Source: Himantopus leucocephalus
Taxonomy: Eukaryota; Chordata; Aves; Charadriiformes; Recurvirostridae
Assembly (NCBI GenBank): GCA_003993805.1
Contig: RSEF01000002.1
Location: 9,616,667-9,680,666 of the forward strand
Reading direction: 5' to 3'
Length of the DNA stretch: 64,000 nucleotides
The translations under genes were made by a program, and so were the position numbers. Below are positions 12,645 through 26,276 of the stretch, piece by piece. Position 1 is the first letter of the stretch. Every line of letters begins with the position of its first letter. The notes under the pieces are model-generated. The model saw nothing but the letters and a program-made list of their open reading frames with translations. It did not search any database and was not told the origin of the DNA.

Positions 12645-13163
12645 AGTGCTGGATGTAGATTTAAACACAGACTCCATAAGTATTTTTTTAACCATGAGCA
12701 TTTCTTGAGGATAATCCAAGTGCAAAACTCAAGTTCTTCCTCCTTCCTGGTGATTTAAATGGACAAACTGTGGCAAGAGTCAACCTATTTGTGTTAAAAC
12801 CTTAATCTGATAAATAACTCTCAGGATGATTTTTAAAAGCACAAAGGTCAGTAATGTCCCTTGCTCCCACTAACAGTTCAACAGAGTTAGGCACCGTACT
12901 CCAGTCTACATTTTTAAAAATATACCTTCTTTGTCCTGAAATCCATGTTGACAGAGACCTCCATTCAGGACATTCTTGAGACAGAAGCCAACAGACAGGC
13001 TCAGACCTTCCTGTGGACGTGCAAAGAACAACTGAGCAACCGAGGAGCTGGGAAACAGACTGATGTGCTGTAAGCAAGGGGAAAATAAACTCTTCAAGGG
13101 AAAATTGTCAATAGTTTGTCTGTGACTCAGAATCTGAAACCTCTTTTAAAAAGTAACTGCACA
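12645..13163. other. Non-coding DNA, nothing recognised
   Basis: No supported gene. Two overlapping minus-strand open stretches (12802-13077 and 12906-13097) have no recognisable motif. Confidence 0.5.
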
Positions 13164-13190
13164 GTGACACATATATATATAATATGTCAC
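13164..13190. repeat. AT-rich inverted repeat
   Basis: GTGACA at the left end and TGTCAC at the right end flank an (AT)n core, giving a nearly perfect 27 bp palindrome. It is likely an AT microsatellite that can form a cruciform. No transposon ends or target duplication were seen around it. Confidence 0.6.
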
Positions 13191-13590
13191 CCAGGTACCA
13201 AAAAGATCAGCTAGGGTTATATTCTCTTGTCAAAAAAGGACCCAAGGACTGTAATAGTTTAAAATAAGCCTTTGGAGAGGTAAAACCAGATGTCCATCCT
13301 TTAGCACTTTTTCTTATTCTGACACAGTGTCCTGCCCACCCTATGGGATGATGTTTATGTGGGTTTTTTAATGTAATTTAATTAATTTTATTAAAAGCTA
13401 TTATTTTATGACTGTTTAACCCATGTGTTAAAAAGATAGATTAAATAAATATTTGAGTCTTTGCTAGAGTTTTTCAGTTGTTTTGAGAAGATGAATCTAA
13501 ATCCTGTTTTGCTAAACCAGTGCTAGAGCCTAGCAGCAATTCGACCATCTCTGCTTTGGTTTCTTTATCCATCAAATGGGAAGGAGAGTA

Positions 13591-13605
13591 TTTTTTTTTT
13601 TTTTT
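13591..13605 (+). repeat. Poly-T tract (15 T)
   Basis: An uninterrupted run of 15 T. No retroposon body adjoins it on either side. Confidence 0.9.
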
Positions 13606-13689
13606 ACGGAGGCAAGCCCTGTTTGCAACATGGCATAGTCTGTCTGACTTTTACTAATACGTGGGAGCATGATGCAACTCCTTTCTTAC

Positions 13690-13817
13690 CTTCTGTTAAA
13701 TCCCACGCCCCTCCAGGGCTCTGTTGGGCTCATCTCTGCGCCGGGTAATTCTCCGCAGACTGGTCTCTGGGCTGTTGCTCCCGTGCAAGCAAAGCTGTCG
13801 TGACACAAGAGCAATGC
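13690..13817 (-). other. Candidate exon, GC-rich, unidentified
   Basis: On the minus strand an acceptor (CACCTTGCAG) ends just before 13817, and a consensus donor (AGAAG then GTAAGA) follows 13690, giving a 128 bp segment. It is richer in GC and CpG than its surroundings. One frame stays open through the donor (ending GVGFNRR), and a second frame is open almost to it. No family is recognised. A lncRNA exon or chance are equally possible. Confidence 0.14.
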
Positions 13818-16300
13818 CTGCAAGGTGCCCGCAAACAAAGCCATTCTTACTGAGTTTATCTGCATGAATTGGTAGAGCTTGCCCATTCCTGCCCAGTTCT
13901 TTTGGCTCAGACACCTTAATACTGACTATATCCCTTGCTATATGCTGAGTAATCTGTTGTGAAAAATGCCTCCGAAGAGGCCCCATTATGCACGCTTTCC
14001 TACCAGGCAACATAAAAATCCTGCCTAAGTGGCATGCTGATTAAAGTCCCATAAGTTTTTAAATGATTACTTGTGCTTCCCAACAATTATCTAGTGATTG
14101 TTGAAGCGCCTTGCCGGAAGCCTTCTTTGTGGTAAGTAATAAAATAATGCAAATTGATGGGACCTGGTGCTGTTTTTTAAAGGAAAACAGGCTTCATTGG
14201 GTGACAGGATCAACGTAGCCTATGTCAGCTGCTGAAAAGATTTGTCAAGGGGCATGTCAGGCACCCCAGCATGGCAATCCATGCAGGAAGGTGTCAGAGA
14301 CCAACCACCTTCCTGACCTCTCTGGTTGGGCTACCTGGGTAGTGTTGCCCTGTGTATGGAATCAGAGAGGGGAAATCCTCGGTGGACACAAGACATGGGG
14401 AAGTCCCAGAAATACGTAAAGCTTTGGCTTCACATGGCTGCATGTGCACTGAGTTATGGAACATCGTATCCCACAGATTATGTAGTTTGCTACCACCCCA
14501 AGATCACAGCAGGGAAGAACTGCAACTTGCTTGGACCTCTGGCCTATTGTGCGGCTAGGCCTGAGATAAGGACAGGGCGAGGTTCAGGTGCACTTTAAGA
14601 TTTTTTAGATAATTTAGGATTTAGCAGCTTGGCAACAGAATACACAAGAACCTGCCAATCCTAGATTTACAATTTTGAACATGTTTTTGGCCAGCTACGG
14701 TGGAAGTCATTGTTCTCTGCACGGTGTTCCAGTCTCCGGTATTTAAAATGAACCAGGAGACAAGCTCAAGCCTTAAGACCACCAGCTTCATGGAGCAGTC
14801 ACCTGATAAAAGTGAGAACAAGTGTCAAAAGAAAAACCTGATAAAGACGCTGATCTTGTAATGCAGTTTTAATTATGACTGATAGTAGGATCTGTGGAAG
14901 TGAAAACTCATGAGAAACTCTTTTCAGGCATATTTCTGTTACCTCCATGACTTTGGAGTAACGCCTTAACATTAATGAAAGCATGCATAAGAGTAAAAAG
15001 TAGCTCTTTACTTTCTTGCTTTCTTTTAGAATTAAGGGTGTTCGGTGCGTACTAAAAAATGAATGTTTTATTAGTTTCCTTTTTTTTGTTTGCTTTTAAG
15101 TTAATTGGGCCTTGTTCCTGTGAAAGAGCTTTGACTTAAAGTTGCTGCATTGCAGTATAATGTGTTCAGTTGCAGGGCTCAAATCCCAAAGGGCAGACCA
15201 GCTGAGATTCCTCCCATCTAGGTTTCATCTCAACTAAGTCTGGAAAAGAACATATTTTTATGTTGGAGACAGTCTTTGAACTGAAATGTCTGAAAAATGT
15301 CTTGATTTGGGTATTTAAGTGTTCTTGGTTTATAAAGCTGTAGTTTAGGCCCCACTCCACTGTGGTTTTCCAGTGTTATCTTGGCCACAACATTCAGCGT
15401 GAGATCCTGAGTATTCATTTTGGAACATAAAATTGAGCTGAGTCTGGGTCTAGCTGCCTTAGTCCAAGGCAAAGATTCAGAAGCCCCCACTTCCTACAAG
15501 AACCTGCATTTATTTGGTAGCTACATGCAGACTGCAGAATGCCCGTGCTCCTGCAGTGAGGTCCTCAGGCTTCTCTGGAAGTCATTCAGTTTAGAATTCT
15601 AAGCAGCTGGTTATTTTTCTAAGCTCTGAAGACCCAGTACAGCATTTAGATAATACCTAATGTGCACAAACTTGATTTTGCTCAGCCCAAAGAAATGTAG
15701 TTGTCACCGCTGCCAATGTTTGCATCGCTGTTAATTAACCACATTTGGCTTTGCTGGTTTGCAAGAGAGGAATCAACAGCTCCAGAGACCTGTATTAAAG
15801 AGAGTGCCAGTATAGATATCCATGGAGTCATAGAACAGATTGTTGAACGTCCTCGTATTAGGAGGCGTGTGATGATGACACTCCAGCCATCAAGATACAT
15901 AATATTTGTACAAAAATAAATGAAAAATGAAGAATCACCAACAGATGTAGACCTTATATTAGAAAAAAGTGAAAAAACAATAACTCCTTGAGAATTTCCA
16001 GAGCAAAATTAGTGTCCTTGCCCAGGGGCTTAGGAAATAGTCTGTGGATATCTCTTAGACCGAGGAGTTAGAGCTCACAACTGCCACTTTCCAAAATAGA
16101 GTCCTAACCGCACCACATAGAATATTTTGGGGCAATTATGTAGCCAGATATACAAGAATGGTGGGACCACATGATGAGCAAAATGGAACCTAACTTATGT
16201 TGAGGATGACATCGATTACAGACTTTATTCCCAAGCTCATTTTTGCTGGTTGTGCTTTTTAGCACAGAGAAACAGCTTGGATAGGAGGAACCCACTGAGA
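13818..16300. other. Non-coding DNA with AT-rich homeodomain-like block
   Basis: No gene recognised. The part at about 14030-14160 is dense in TGATTA, AATTAT and ATGCAAAT-like motifs and reads like conserved regulatory DNA, but conservation cannot be judged from one sequence. Open stretches at 14222-14598 are unremarkable. Confidence 0.4.
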
Positions 16301-19300
16301 ACCTCTCTCTCTCCCTCTCTCCTGTCTGTTTAAACTACACACACTTATAGCCAGGAAGGGGACATCATTCGATGAGACCACAATTCCACTTTTGGCCCCT
16401 AATTGATGAGGACAACAGCGAGGACATGAAGACAACGGTGATATTGCTGATGTCCATGTGGCTCCATCAGGCTCCTCAGGGACCCGGGGTGATTTCTGTG
16501 GAATGTGATGTTCATGACACAGTTCAGCATTTCTGAGCTCTCTTGAATGTACAACAGCACTGGAGCCCTCCCCTGTTTGCAGTAACGTGACTTTGATTTG
16601 CTCTCTGGCCACACGAACCTACTCTTTCTAGCTGTACACATAGTGCTTTATCGTGTGAAAAAGTGCTCCATCCAAACAATGTGAATTAAAGGTAAAGCAG
16701 GTCTAGAGAATTCCTTCTTTGTAATAAGTTATCCATTAAATACCACTTAAGCTTTTCTTGTTTTAAAGCATATGTCAACATAATCTCAAATACTTTTTAT
16801 AAAGTACTAGTAGTAAGTCATTAAAAATGACAAAAATGTCTTTAATCTGTAAAAAATATTTTAATCAACTGAGATATCTTTTTCAACATAACAAAACAAA
16901 CACAACCCAGACTGGGATATCTAATCTTCAGCTCACAATGGGATGACTTTACAGCAGAATGTCAGAATCACCAGCTAAATTCATTAGGTGCTTACTGCTC
17001 TCAGGAGCTTTCAGGTATGTTTTCTTCACTACTGTGGAATATCCTAGTTCTTTTTAAATATTTACAGATATCAAATGTTTATGTTTGGATTTCCTCAGGG
17101 CAAATGCTTGTACTTTCTGAAAGTTGGTGTGACTCAGAAATAGGAAATAACTTTTTGGTAGCCATTGATCAATGGTAAGATAATGATTCAATATCCTTCC
17201 TGGGCAGCTGTTCAGAATTTCCATTCCATTCATTTGACTAAGATGACCAGGAATCTTGGAAAAAGCAGAGGAATTAGGAAAACAGGAGAGAAAAGAAGAG
17301 GAACTGGTGAAAATCTATGAGAATGCAGAAAATAATATTTGTCTGTTCACTCTGACATCATTCTTTTCTGAGTTCGGTACTTTGGGAGAGTTCACTCACG
17401 GCAGGTAAACACCTATCATGTTTAAATTCTAATTTTAGTTAGGTTAAACACACTTCTAATTCAGGATCTAAACATTACAGTCTGGGGCTGTGATGAAGTC
17501 ACTGTTCTGTTCTGATCCGTGCCCACTGTTACAGAAGCTTGTCCTGAGCTCAAGGACAGTGCAATCAGATTAATTGGCGTCTCCAATTTATCTTCTGGTT
17601 TTGCTGATTGCTGTGGCCGATCATGAAGTGGGACAAAACTTGCCTCACAGAATATGTAAGACCACATAACAGGGCACAAGCTCAGTGTGTTATTGGGAGG
17701 TGATGGTGCTTGCTGGGGGTCTCACACTGGAGAAGGGCCATGGGCTGCAGCCATACTGCTTTCCTTCAGCCCCCTGTCAATGTGGCAAGATATCCCTGTG
17801 CCATAGAAGTCCCTCTGTCCTTCCACTTGAGAGCAAAGACCTCATAAAGACCAGGAACACCATCTGAAGTCCTCAAGTGCAATGGAGTTTCACAAGGTGT
17901 GGGCCATGATCATCTGTGAGCGGCACAGAGGATTCCACCAGTATGGTGGAAACAAACATCTTCATGTGTTAAGATCACCAAAACCACTACCACTTTCCAC
18001 CTCGAGCACAGGCCTTCCTTGACTTGCTTTCACTGCTACCTATCTTAGCTACTTTAGGGAAAGTTTGGGATAATCATATATACATAACATTAATCTTTTA
18101 AATTTAATATTTATCCATGTAGTACACTGCATAGTTGAGAAACTACATCGAAAGGTGGCCATCTGTTTTTAGAATTACTCTAATTGAAGCCGATCTGTAT
18201 TTTATATGGTGAGGCCATAATAAAGAGCAAGACTCAGCATAAAAGTTTATGATAATAATGAGTATGGTTCACAATGTGTGCTTGATCTCTATTCATATTC
18301 TATATTTCATTGTACGACCATTATCAAATACTTCTTTTCTGTGATATTTGTTTCCTTTCCTGCTGCTTCTAATTGAGAAGAGAAGAGATCTCGGCAGAGG
18401 GATTTCTACCATTTAGATATACAAATAGAGTTGGAAATCTTTCCGTGTTATTTCCCCAAGTAAATACTTGCTGAGATTTAGCAATCACAGTGTCTAGCAA
18501 TGGACAAATTTAACTTCCATTCAGACCAGTTTTGTAAGCTGAATTTCATAGATTTATCTCTTCTCCACAAATTTAAGCTGTTTTTTGTTTTTAATGGAGT
18601 TTCTAATAGATAGCAGGAAAGTTTTACTCATCACGCTGGCATAACCAAATAGAAAATTTGATATTTATACTTGTTTTCTTCACACTTTACTGCTTACTAG
18701 TAGTGAAATAATTAATAAAGCTATGGCTTGGTGCTGCAGCCCCTAGGAGGGGCTAGACCTATAGCACTGACTGATGGGCAAAAGTTTAATTGATTTCCTT
18801 GGGACCTGGAACACTGAGCAAACACAGGATCACCACCAAAGCCTGAAGGCCAACCTCAAGGCTTGTCCAGGAGAAAGAAAAATGGGCATAAGTCACTTTT
18901 TCCACACCTGAACTGAATTATGGACGTCACAGAGAACAGCCCAGAGGAGAAATACAGCTCTGCATAGCTGTTATGGCATGCAGGCTGGTCAAAAGGACAA
19001 AGAAAGAGTGGACCTTGGCCTTGCCTGTCTTTCAATGCACCCAACACTTTGCCCAACACTGTACTTAGGAAAGGTAGGGAGGACCAGATGATGGGCTCTG
19101 CTGTTCTTTGCCTAAGGACAGTGGTCTAATGCTGAGGCAGGGGTTGCTGATCTAGTGGATCCTTGGCTGAGGTGGTCACTGTACTGCTGACACAGCACCT
19201 GACTGTGGTTGTCCTGGGACCCACGGTACATTCCACCTAAGTCCATTTTGCAGGAAAGCAATGGAAGACCCAGAGAAGCTGTCATCTTGGACCGAGGGAC

Positions 19301-22300
19301 TGCTCTGAAGCTCTCTCTTCACACTCAAAGATGTGTAGATTGTCGTGGCTTTGGGTCGTGTGCTGGTTGAGATCTGTGGCTCAGAGTGTTGGGAAATTTG
19401 GTTATCCCTGACCTAGCCTGGCAGGTTGTGTTTTCTACCGTGTCTGAGGACCAGGAGGACCTTTAGCTGTGATACCTGCCAAGGCACCTTCAATACAGGG
19501 AACAGCATACCGGCTTTCACCTCCTGAGAATTTGCAGGCAAATATCTTTTTTTGGGGGACTGAATGTGTGATGAGAAACCAATGTCTGCATTTGCTGACA
19601 GTTGCCTGGTGCCAAATCCTAATTCCTCTTTATTATAACAGTAAGTACACTGTGTTGTTTGTGTCTTTTACACATGCACACAAATGCACACAGACTTCTC
19701 TCTCAGTACAGGCAGAGATCAACCTCATTTGTTGTACCAAGGTCTTTTTATACCATTCTTGCAATAAAGGGAGCTGTAGTGCAAAGGTGAATCACAGCTG
19801 GCAAGAACACACATAATGTTTATTACTTATTTTCTCATATACTATGCATGCAAGGGTAGACACAAGTCACTCAGTATTTATTTTATTTCTGAGATATTTC
19901 TTCATAGTTTATTTGCCCCTACATTCTTCAGAAAAGGGTAACCAATTGTTAAAATCACTGTGCGTTTTTGCTAAAATTGCTTATTTGTGTATGAGTTGTT
20001 AGCCATGTCTGTGCTTGGAAAGTAGCATGCCTCCTCTACAAAACAGTATTCCAATAGTGCTTGCATTTCTCACCTCTGGGCCAGAGAGAGTATGAAAAGT
20101 ATCTCCTTTTTTAACAAATCTTTCAAAACTACTCAGCCCCTTAATTTCATTATAAATTGGACTTGTACAAATCCTTACAAGTATGGTTGCCCTTTGACAG
20201 TTCTTCCTGCTTTAGTCTTAGAACAGCAATGGGAACAGGACTCTTGATCACAGCAGGAATGCGTTTATGATCATGCATTGCTCAAGTCTGTTTTTATTTC
20301 TCGTTTTATGTAAAATGCTGCAGTAATCCCTTTAGAATTCCCCTCAGCTTAAATCTCAGAGACTGTTCAAGACTGCCTCTTAATGTCTCAAGAGCACTTC
20401 AGCTCACATAAGCCTCATATTCAACAGGTAAAGCCCACTTTGTTCTATAGAGATGGCTGAAGTAATGTAAAATTAAAGATTTAATCTTCTGTGGTAACTC
20501 AGACTGTCCTCAGTCCAACACAAAGACGCTAAAAGTCTGTTAACTTTTAAGTAAGTAGAAAATTCTTTGATTGACAGTGGTCTGCTGTATTGATCCCAAA
20601 AACTATGCCACAACAAATTTTATTACAATTGGGTGAGAAGACTTACTGCACACTTTGGGAACGCAAGGGGATTCATTTTACTATTAACAGGTTTTCTCCA
20701 TTATAAACTCTAATTGACAGGATTTAAAAGCAATCAAAGTCGAGACCAAACATTTTGGACAAATTAAGGAAGGATTTTTCTGGGTTTTGTTGTTTTGGGG
20801 GTTTTTAAAGCTAAATTTAGACTGAAGCAGTCAAAAGAGGACTGGGCACTTGAGAGTTCAAATGATTGGTAATTATATGAAATGGAATACAGTCTGTACA
20901 CGTTTATTCTCATTAGAAACTTCACACAGGAGCTTAACGCATCTTTATCTTTAATGTGTTTTCTCCTAGTTAGTGGCCAGATGCTTGTACAATGCACTCC
21001 GCCAGTTGATGGAGTAATGTCGCCTAGGCTGACATCCAGGGTGGGTTAATACGGACGCAGTCAAGCTTAACATATATTTCCTCAGCCATAGATCTATCCG
21101 GTACCTCCAAAAAACCCTACTCTTCCCCTCAGCAAATTAACAGAAGATGTTTTAAGGTTGTCAGGGCTGGTATCCCTCACTTCTGCTAACAAGTTTGCCA
21201 AGAAGAACAAATGCAACTCACAGATGACTGCAGAAGCAAAGCAGCTGGGTATGTTGGTGTTGCTGCTCTGGAAGTAACTCTGATTATTTCAGGGGTGCTT
21301 TTCTACTTTGAGCTGAGACAAAAAGTTGAAATGTTAATTACTTTGTGTACGTTAATGTTCTGGAAAATTACAGTTTGCCAGGCACCTAAATGAAACATTT
21401 TGTTTGAGAATGATTGGTGCTAACCTGTTTCCACTGTTATGGCTCCAAATTCTCATCAGAGATATGGAGGACCATGCAGGTATCTACTTCATGGTGAGCT
21501 GAAGAGCTCTTTAGACTCCATTGACTAGACCTTACATTAGATTTTCACTGACTACAGTGGAAGCTTGGACAGCTCACTCACGTGAACAAACACGTATATT
21601 TAGGAATCTTAATGTGCGGGCTGAATGTTACCCAGAGTGGTTAATCTGCTTTAGCTCTCTACCTTAATTTGCACGTGAAGACCACAGCCTTTGCAGTGTG
21701 CCTATCTCCTTTAAAAATGTAACATTGGATCAGTCCTGACCTGATATTCCTGCTTTAATTTAAATTTAACATTTGGGAACTGTATAGCTTTGGAGCAAAT
21801 TTATGCAATTTTAAAAATAGCTATGAAATATTACAAAGAAATGAGGCCCGTGGGTCATTCATTTTTGCCTCTGTTTTGACAGCTCACTATATAGAAGTAT
21901 CCAGTATTTCCCATTCTCTGCCTTCTTTTCTTTGCTTCCTCTTGCTCTTACATCATGAATTGCATCCAAAATGACTAATTCAACATAATACAGAGGAAAT
22001 TAATAGCAATATTCACAGACCATTTTCAGTGAAGTAGTTGGGCGGCCACAGCCTCATTTGGGAACCACTTCCACTGGAAGGGTGTCTGGATATAGTGCAG
22101 TGGGCCTCAGTCTCTCCTTTATTATTCTATTTTCAGTAAAGCACCATCTTGCCATTGTGACAAAGACCACAAGAACATCTCTCTTTTGCTTGTTTTGGGA
22201 GATGTCCCAAGTCTGCAGCAAGTGGACACCTTGAGCATGAGGAGCAGAGAGAAAGGGCTGCTTCAGCTGCTCCTTCTTACCCAAAACTCCGCTGTAGCAT

Positions 22301-23477
22301 AGCAGAAAGGCAGAAAAATTTGAGGACGCTGCCATCAAAACCTGCTCTGGACATGGATGAGCCCTGATTACTGACCTTGCACAATGAGGGCAGTACAAAC
22401 CCCCTTCATGTTCTAAGTAGAAGAGTTGTAATACTATTTTTACTTTCTTTTCTCTTTCAGAAGCCAAAAGTATTTACTTTCAATTTCCAAATACCCACAA
22501 GTGAACAAAATTATGTATTTGGGCAAATATATCTTTTGACAAGCCCCTTAAGCCCCTAAAGTAAAAACCCTGACACCTCACCTAGGTCTGCTCAGCACCA
22601 TCCAAAATTAGCCACTTAGCTGTGTCGGAGCTGCAGCTTCAAATGGCTTGCTCAAAGTGTGCAGCCTCATAGACAATGTCATTTTGTAAATGTAGGCTCT
22701 GTGAGCAGTGCCAGGATAAATACAGGGCTCTAACTACTTAAAGAAAAGGCAAGTAAGAGGCGGTGAAAGTTGCTCTTCCAACATCCATCTCTCTAGCTTA
22801 GAGCTTTACAGTGTTGCCCATCACCATAACAGCTGAATGCCGGCTCCATGAAAGGCCGTAACAATACAGAAACGCTGGGAAGAAAAAGCAACACATCTGC
22901 AAAATGTCCCCTAGCCCAACTATCATCTGACCGCTCTGCCATGGGGTTGTTTAGTCTAAAGTAAATAATTTAACAAGATCTTTTTGAACACACAACCAGA
23001 AGAACACTGGTGACGTTACCCTACTTAAGGCAATTGAGTGAGAAACACTGAGTCTGGAGCCCTATTGATTTGCTACTGCCTTAAAGTAGGATTTCAGATA
23101 ATTTTTTGTAACTTCTCAGGATCTCAATTTCTTATCCTCAAAATAAAAGCAATTCAGTAGTTTATGCAGCAGCTGATACTACATACAGGAAAAGTTCTGG
23201 GGCCAGGAACCAAAACCGAGATCTCTCCCTGCTTACTTCCCAATCCCTGCATTAGAGTTGCCACATCTAGCTTTTTTCTCATCTTTCCTCCTCCACCATA
23301 CTCAAAGTTGAATTTTGTACTCCTTTCACTGGTAAAAGGTCAAAAGTAGAGTCAGAGAGTGCCTCAGTAAGACGAGCTGGCGGGTGTGAAGCCAGCAGGT
23401 TCTTTGGGATCGGATGGATTTGGTCCCCTCAGAGGGAGACTCTGGACCCGGCAGAGCTCCCCGCTGCCCAAATCCAG
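16301..23477. other. Non-coding single-copy DNA
   Basis: About 7 kb with no recognised gene. The part at 18720-19460 is noticeably richer in G and C than its neighbours and may be an old unidentified repeat. Stretches around 18060-18720 are strongly AT-rich. The longest open stretch, 22054-22467 (minus, 137 codons), lacks any family motif and has weak coding character. Confidence 0.5.
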
Positions 23478-23494
23478 CCAGGACTACGTCCTGG
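23478..23494. other. Short perfect hairpin
   Basis: CCAGGAC and GTCCTGG form a 7 bp perfect stem around a 3-base loop (TAC). It sits in a small GC-rich patch (23340-23520). At this size chance is likely. Confidence 0.4.
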
Positions 23495-23611
23495 GGAGAC
23501 TTTGCTTCACTTTTTTATAAAGACCCAATCCACCGGTATCTGGTGAACCTTTAGGCACTAAGACGACAGCATGAATATCTGCAGCCCAAATTCCCTTATA
23601 GCCAATTCTAG

Positions 23612-23716
23612 ATCATAGAATCACGGAACCATAGAATGGTTTAGGTTGGAAGAGACCTTGAAGATCATTTAGTTCCAACCCCCCTGCCATAGGCAGGAAC
23701 ATCTCCCACTAGACCA
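23612..23716 (-). mobile_element. CR1 LINE 3' stub
   Basis: This is the extreme 3' end of a CR1 element in antisense orientation. On the plus strand it begins with the ATCATAGAATCACGGAACCA tail repeats, followed by the conserved GGTTGGAAGAGACCTTGAAG block and the CCCCCCTGCCATAGGCAGG 3' UTR motif. It is truncated near CCACTAGACCAA, just before the ORF2 stop region, so no coding sequence remains. Very short 5'-truncated copies like this are the commonest CR1 remnants in bird genomes. Confidence 0.92.
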
Positions 23717-26236
23717 ACCTAAAGTTTTCTTTCACCGTGGCATGTGAAATCTGCATGTAAGCGCTGAAGTGCTTGTTTGGCTGTTACTGCTTTTGCAGGA
23801 TGACATTCTCACCTCGTGCAAATCAATGTGTGTTTTACCACTGACTTCAATACAGCTGGAATTTTTCCTTAATCTCTTGAAGCTAATAGTCTGTTACTTG
23901 CTATCAGTTATGACTGGGCAATTTTTGATTTATCTGCATAGATGAAACATTTTTGATGCACCAGCTAAAATTTTTAATCAATCCAATGCAAAACCCCTCT
24001 TCTTCCTACTAGAATATTCTGTTCCTCCCCTCTCCCTGGGAAATCCCATTATCTTCTGTCATGTGTCAAAATATATCTACTGAGTATTGGTATCAAGCAA
24101 TTATGTGAGACAAAATCATTTATGTATGGTATGAGGGCAGAGAGAAATGACTGCATTCTGAACTGCATCTCTTTGTAGCAATGTGGCAGAGACTTCAAAC
24201 CTCATATGGAAATGAGCAATGCATGTAAATTACTTTGTCTAAATGGATTTTCATTAGAAGTAGAACCTAAGCAGTTCAAAAATCACTAATGTTCACTGGC
24301 AGGAGCCAAATAGCTGAGTCAACATCACTTTTAGTCTTTAGTGTCTCTTTTCTGTAATGCTGAACCACTGAAATAGTCTGATCAAACTTGGCATTGCAGA
24401 AAGTGCCCTGTGCCAGATTAGTTAAATCATAGACTGACTCATCCCTGGGGTATGACAAATGCTAAATGAGCTACTGATCCTTTGGGTAGCCGGGTACAGC
24501 TCCCTGTGAGATTGGGACACAGACAGTAGGAGATATTAATAGCGGGTGGCTCTGTCATTCAGTTTAATTATTCTTATTTATTCCCCATAGGCTTCTCCTC
24601 TTCACCCTAGGTGCTGATTATTTTAGCTCTGGTGAAAAGGAGAGAAGCCCAACACTCATAACTAAAAAAACTAACGAGTCATCAAGATTCTTAAAGTCAA
24701 TTTGAACAGGACTCAAAGTTTAGATCTTAAATCCTTCGTCTGCATATGCTACAACATCCAGGGTATGAAGGAAGGGGTATACCATAAGCTCTAAGCAGGT
24801 TTATTCATTGAAGACATAAGGACTGTGCTCTGCTGTGCATCCAAGAGCACCTCTGTGCTCAGAGCATGCCTAAGAGAGCTGTCCCCATCAGACAGTCAGG
24901 CTGGAGGTAGCTGCTCCTGTGAAGGCAGGTTCCTCACACAGACATCCTGAGATCCGAAATACTGATGCTGTCTGAAAGCCCAAACATCCAGTGCTCAGTG
25001 ATGGCATTTTGAATGTATGCATCTAAAGTCTGCTCGTGTGTTGCTATAGGAAGGTATCCCGACGTGCATCTGCATCAGATGCAGAACAAAGAGACAAGAA
25101 ACATGGTGACAAGACTCTAAGCAGTCTTTCTTGCTGCCTCTTTCAGGATTCACAACTTTTCTCTGTAAGTCTTAGCCTAAGACTCTGTGAAAGGACTTGC
25201 AACTTTGTGGTCTTGTGTTCTGCGTTTGCTTTGCTCTGAAGAATTGCTTTGGATTCAATCAGCAAGATATGCTAAGTGGAAAGCTGTTCTCCTTCTAGTT
25301 ACATTTCAAGGCAATTTATTTGGCGTTATTGGCCACTGGGGATATTCTTATCATGCTATCTGTGTGCAGAACTGTCATAACTAACACAGCCAGGCCTGCC
25401 CCATCCTTGTTTCCCTTGAGCTCTGTGGCATCCAACACTTCGGAATTTTTACAGAACGTGGGAATGCACAGTTCACCTTTACAGTACTAATTGGATGACA
25501 TTGCATTTAGGTGAAAAAAACCGCAAGATTTGAGAGCTGGCTTGGTTTAGCTTTTTGTTCATTGCCAGAGAGTGACACCATTCCGCCTGAATCTACCTCA
25601 GTGATGCTCATCTGGTGCTCTCCTACGTGAAATGTGTCGGGGAGATTTTTGCCATTTTTTAAATAAAACAGAAAATATGTTTAACAGAAAGGGATGCTCT
25701 GTTATACCTGCTCAGTTATGAAATGGAGGTCTTTGTCTGCAGCCCAAAGGCAAATCATCTGCTCCCAAGCCAAGCAGGTGGTTACACTGAGCACACCAGC
25801 TCGTGCTAAGGTTGTCCACACTGTCCTGGCACTAGGTACAGATGGAAGCAAAGAACTGCAGCTGGAAAGCAGTATCTGCAGCAATTTCTCAGTCGATTAA
25901 AGTCTTAGTGAGGTGGTATCAAGCACTGGGAGCAGCCTCCCATCCACTGTTGCCGGCTCTCTCCCAGCTGAGACCGAAGGCTCAGGCACAAGTGCTCCTC
26001 CTGCTTTCTGAACTGTTACGCAGGACAGCTTAAGCTGCCTCTAAACTTGATTTTGCAATGGAAGCGAGCGTTTGAGAAACCCGGGCCTTCCTGCTGGGAT
26101 GTCTGCATGGTCGTGCTCCTCAGGTCTTGGGCTGTGAGTCCCGGTCTGCTGTTCCTGGCCAAGTCACAGCAGACCCTGTACCCATTGCTGAGACGGGTGC
26201 TCGGGGCTGCTCCCCTGCCCGGCTGCGCTCAATTAG
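23717..26236. other. Non-coding DNA, nothing recognised
   Basis: AT-rich at first, becoming GC-richer beyond 25.7 kb. No gene, RNA or repeat family was recognised. Open stretches at 25694-26519 overlap in several frames and show no motif. Confidence 0.5.
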
Positions 26237-26276
26237 CAGTTACCTATGCAAATTCCCAGTTACTTACGCAAATTCC
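26237..26276 (+). repeat. Tandem duplication of a 20 bp octamer-like unit
   Basis: Two abutting 20 bp units, 26237-26256 (CAGTTACCTATGCAAATTCC) and 26257-26276, differ at only two positions. Each carries an octamer-like core: TATGCAAAT in the first and TACGCAAAT in the second. An AATTAG homeodomain-like core lies immediately 5'. This may be a duplicated factor-binding site or a slippage product. Confidence 0.75.

Noticed and set aside
13164..13190. Terminal inverted repeats of a DNA transposon
   Set aside because: The palindrome is only 27 bp with an (AT)n core and has no separate ends or target-site duplication.
22054..22467. 137-codon minus-strand open frame
   Set aside because: No domain, signal peptide or flanking splice pair; the composition looks like chance in non-coding DNA.
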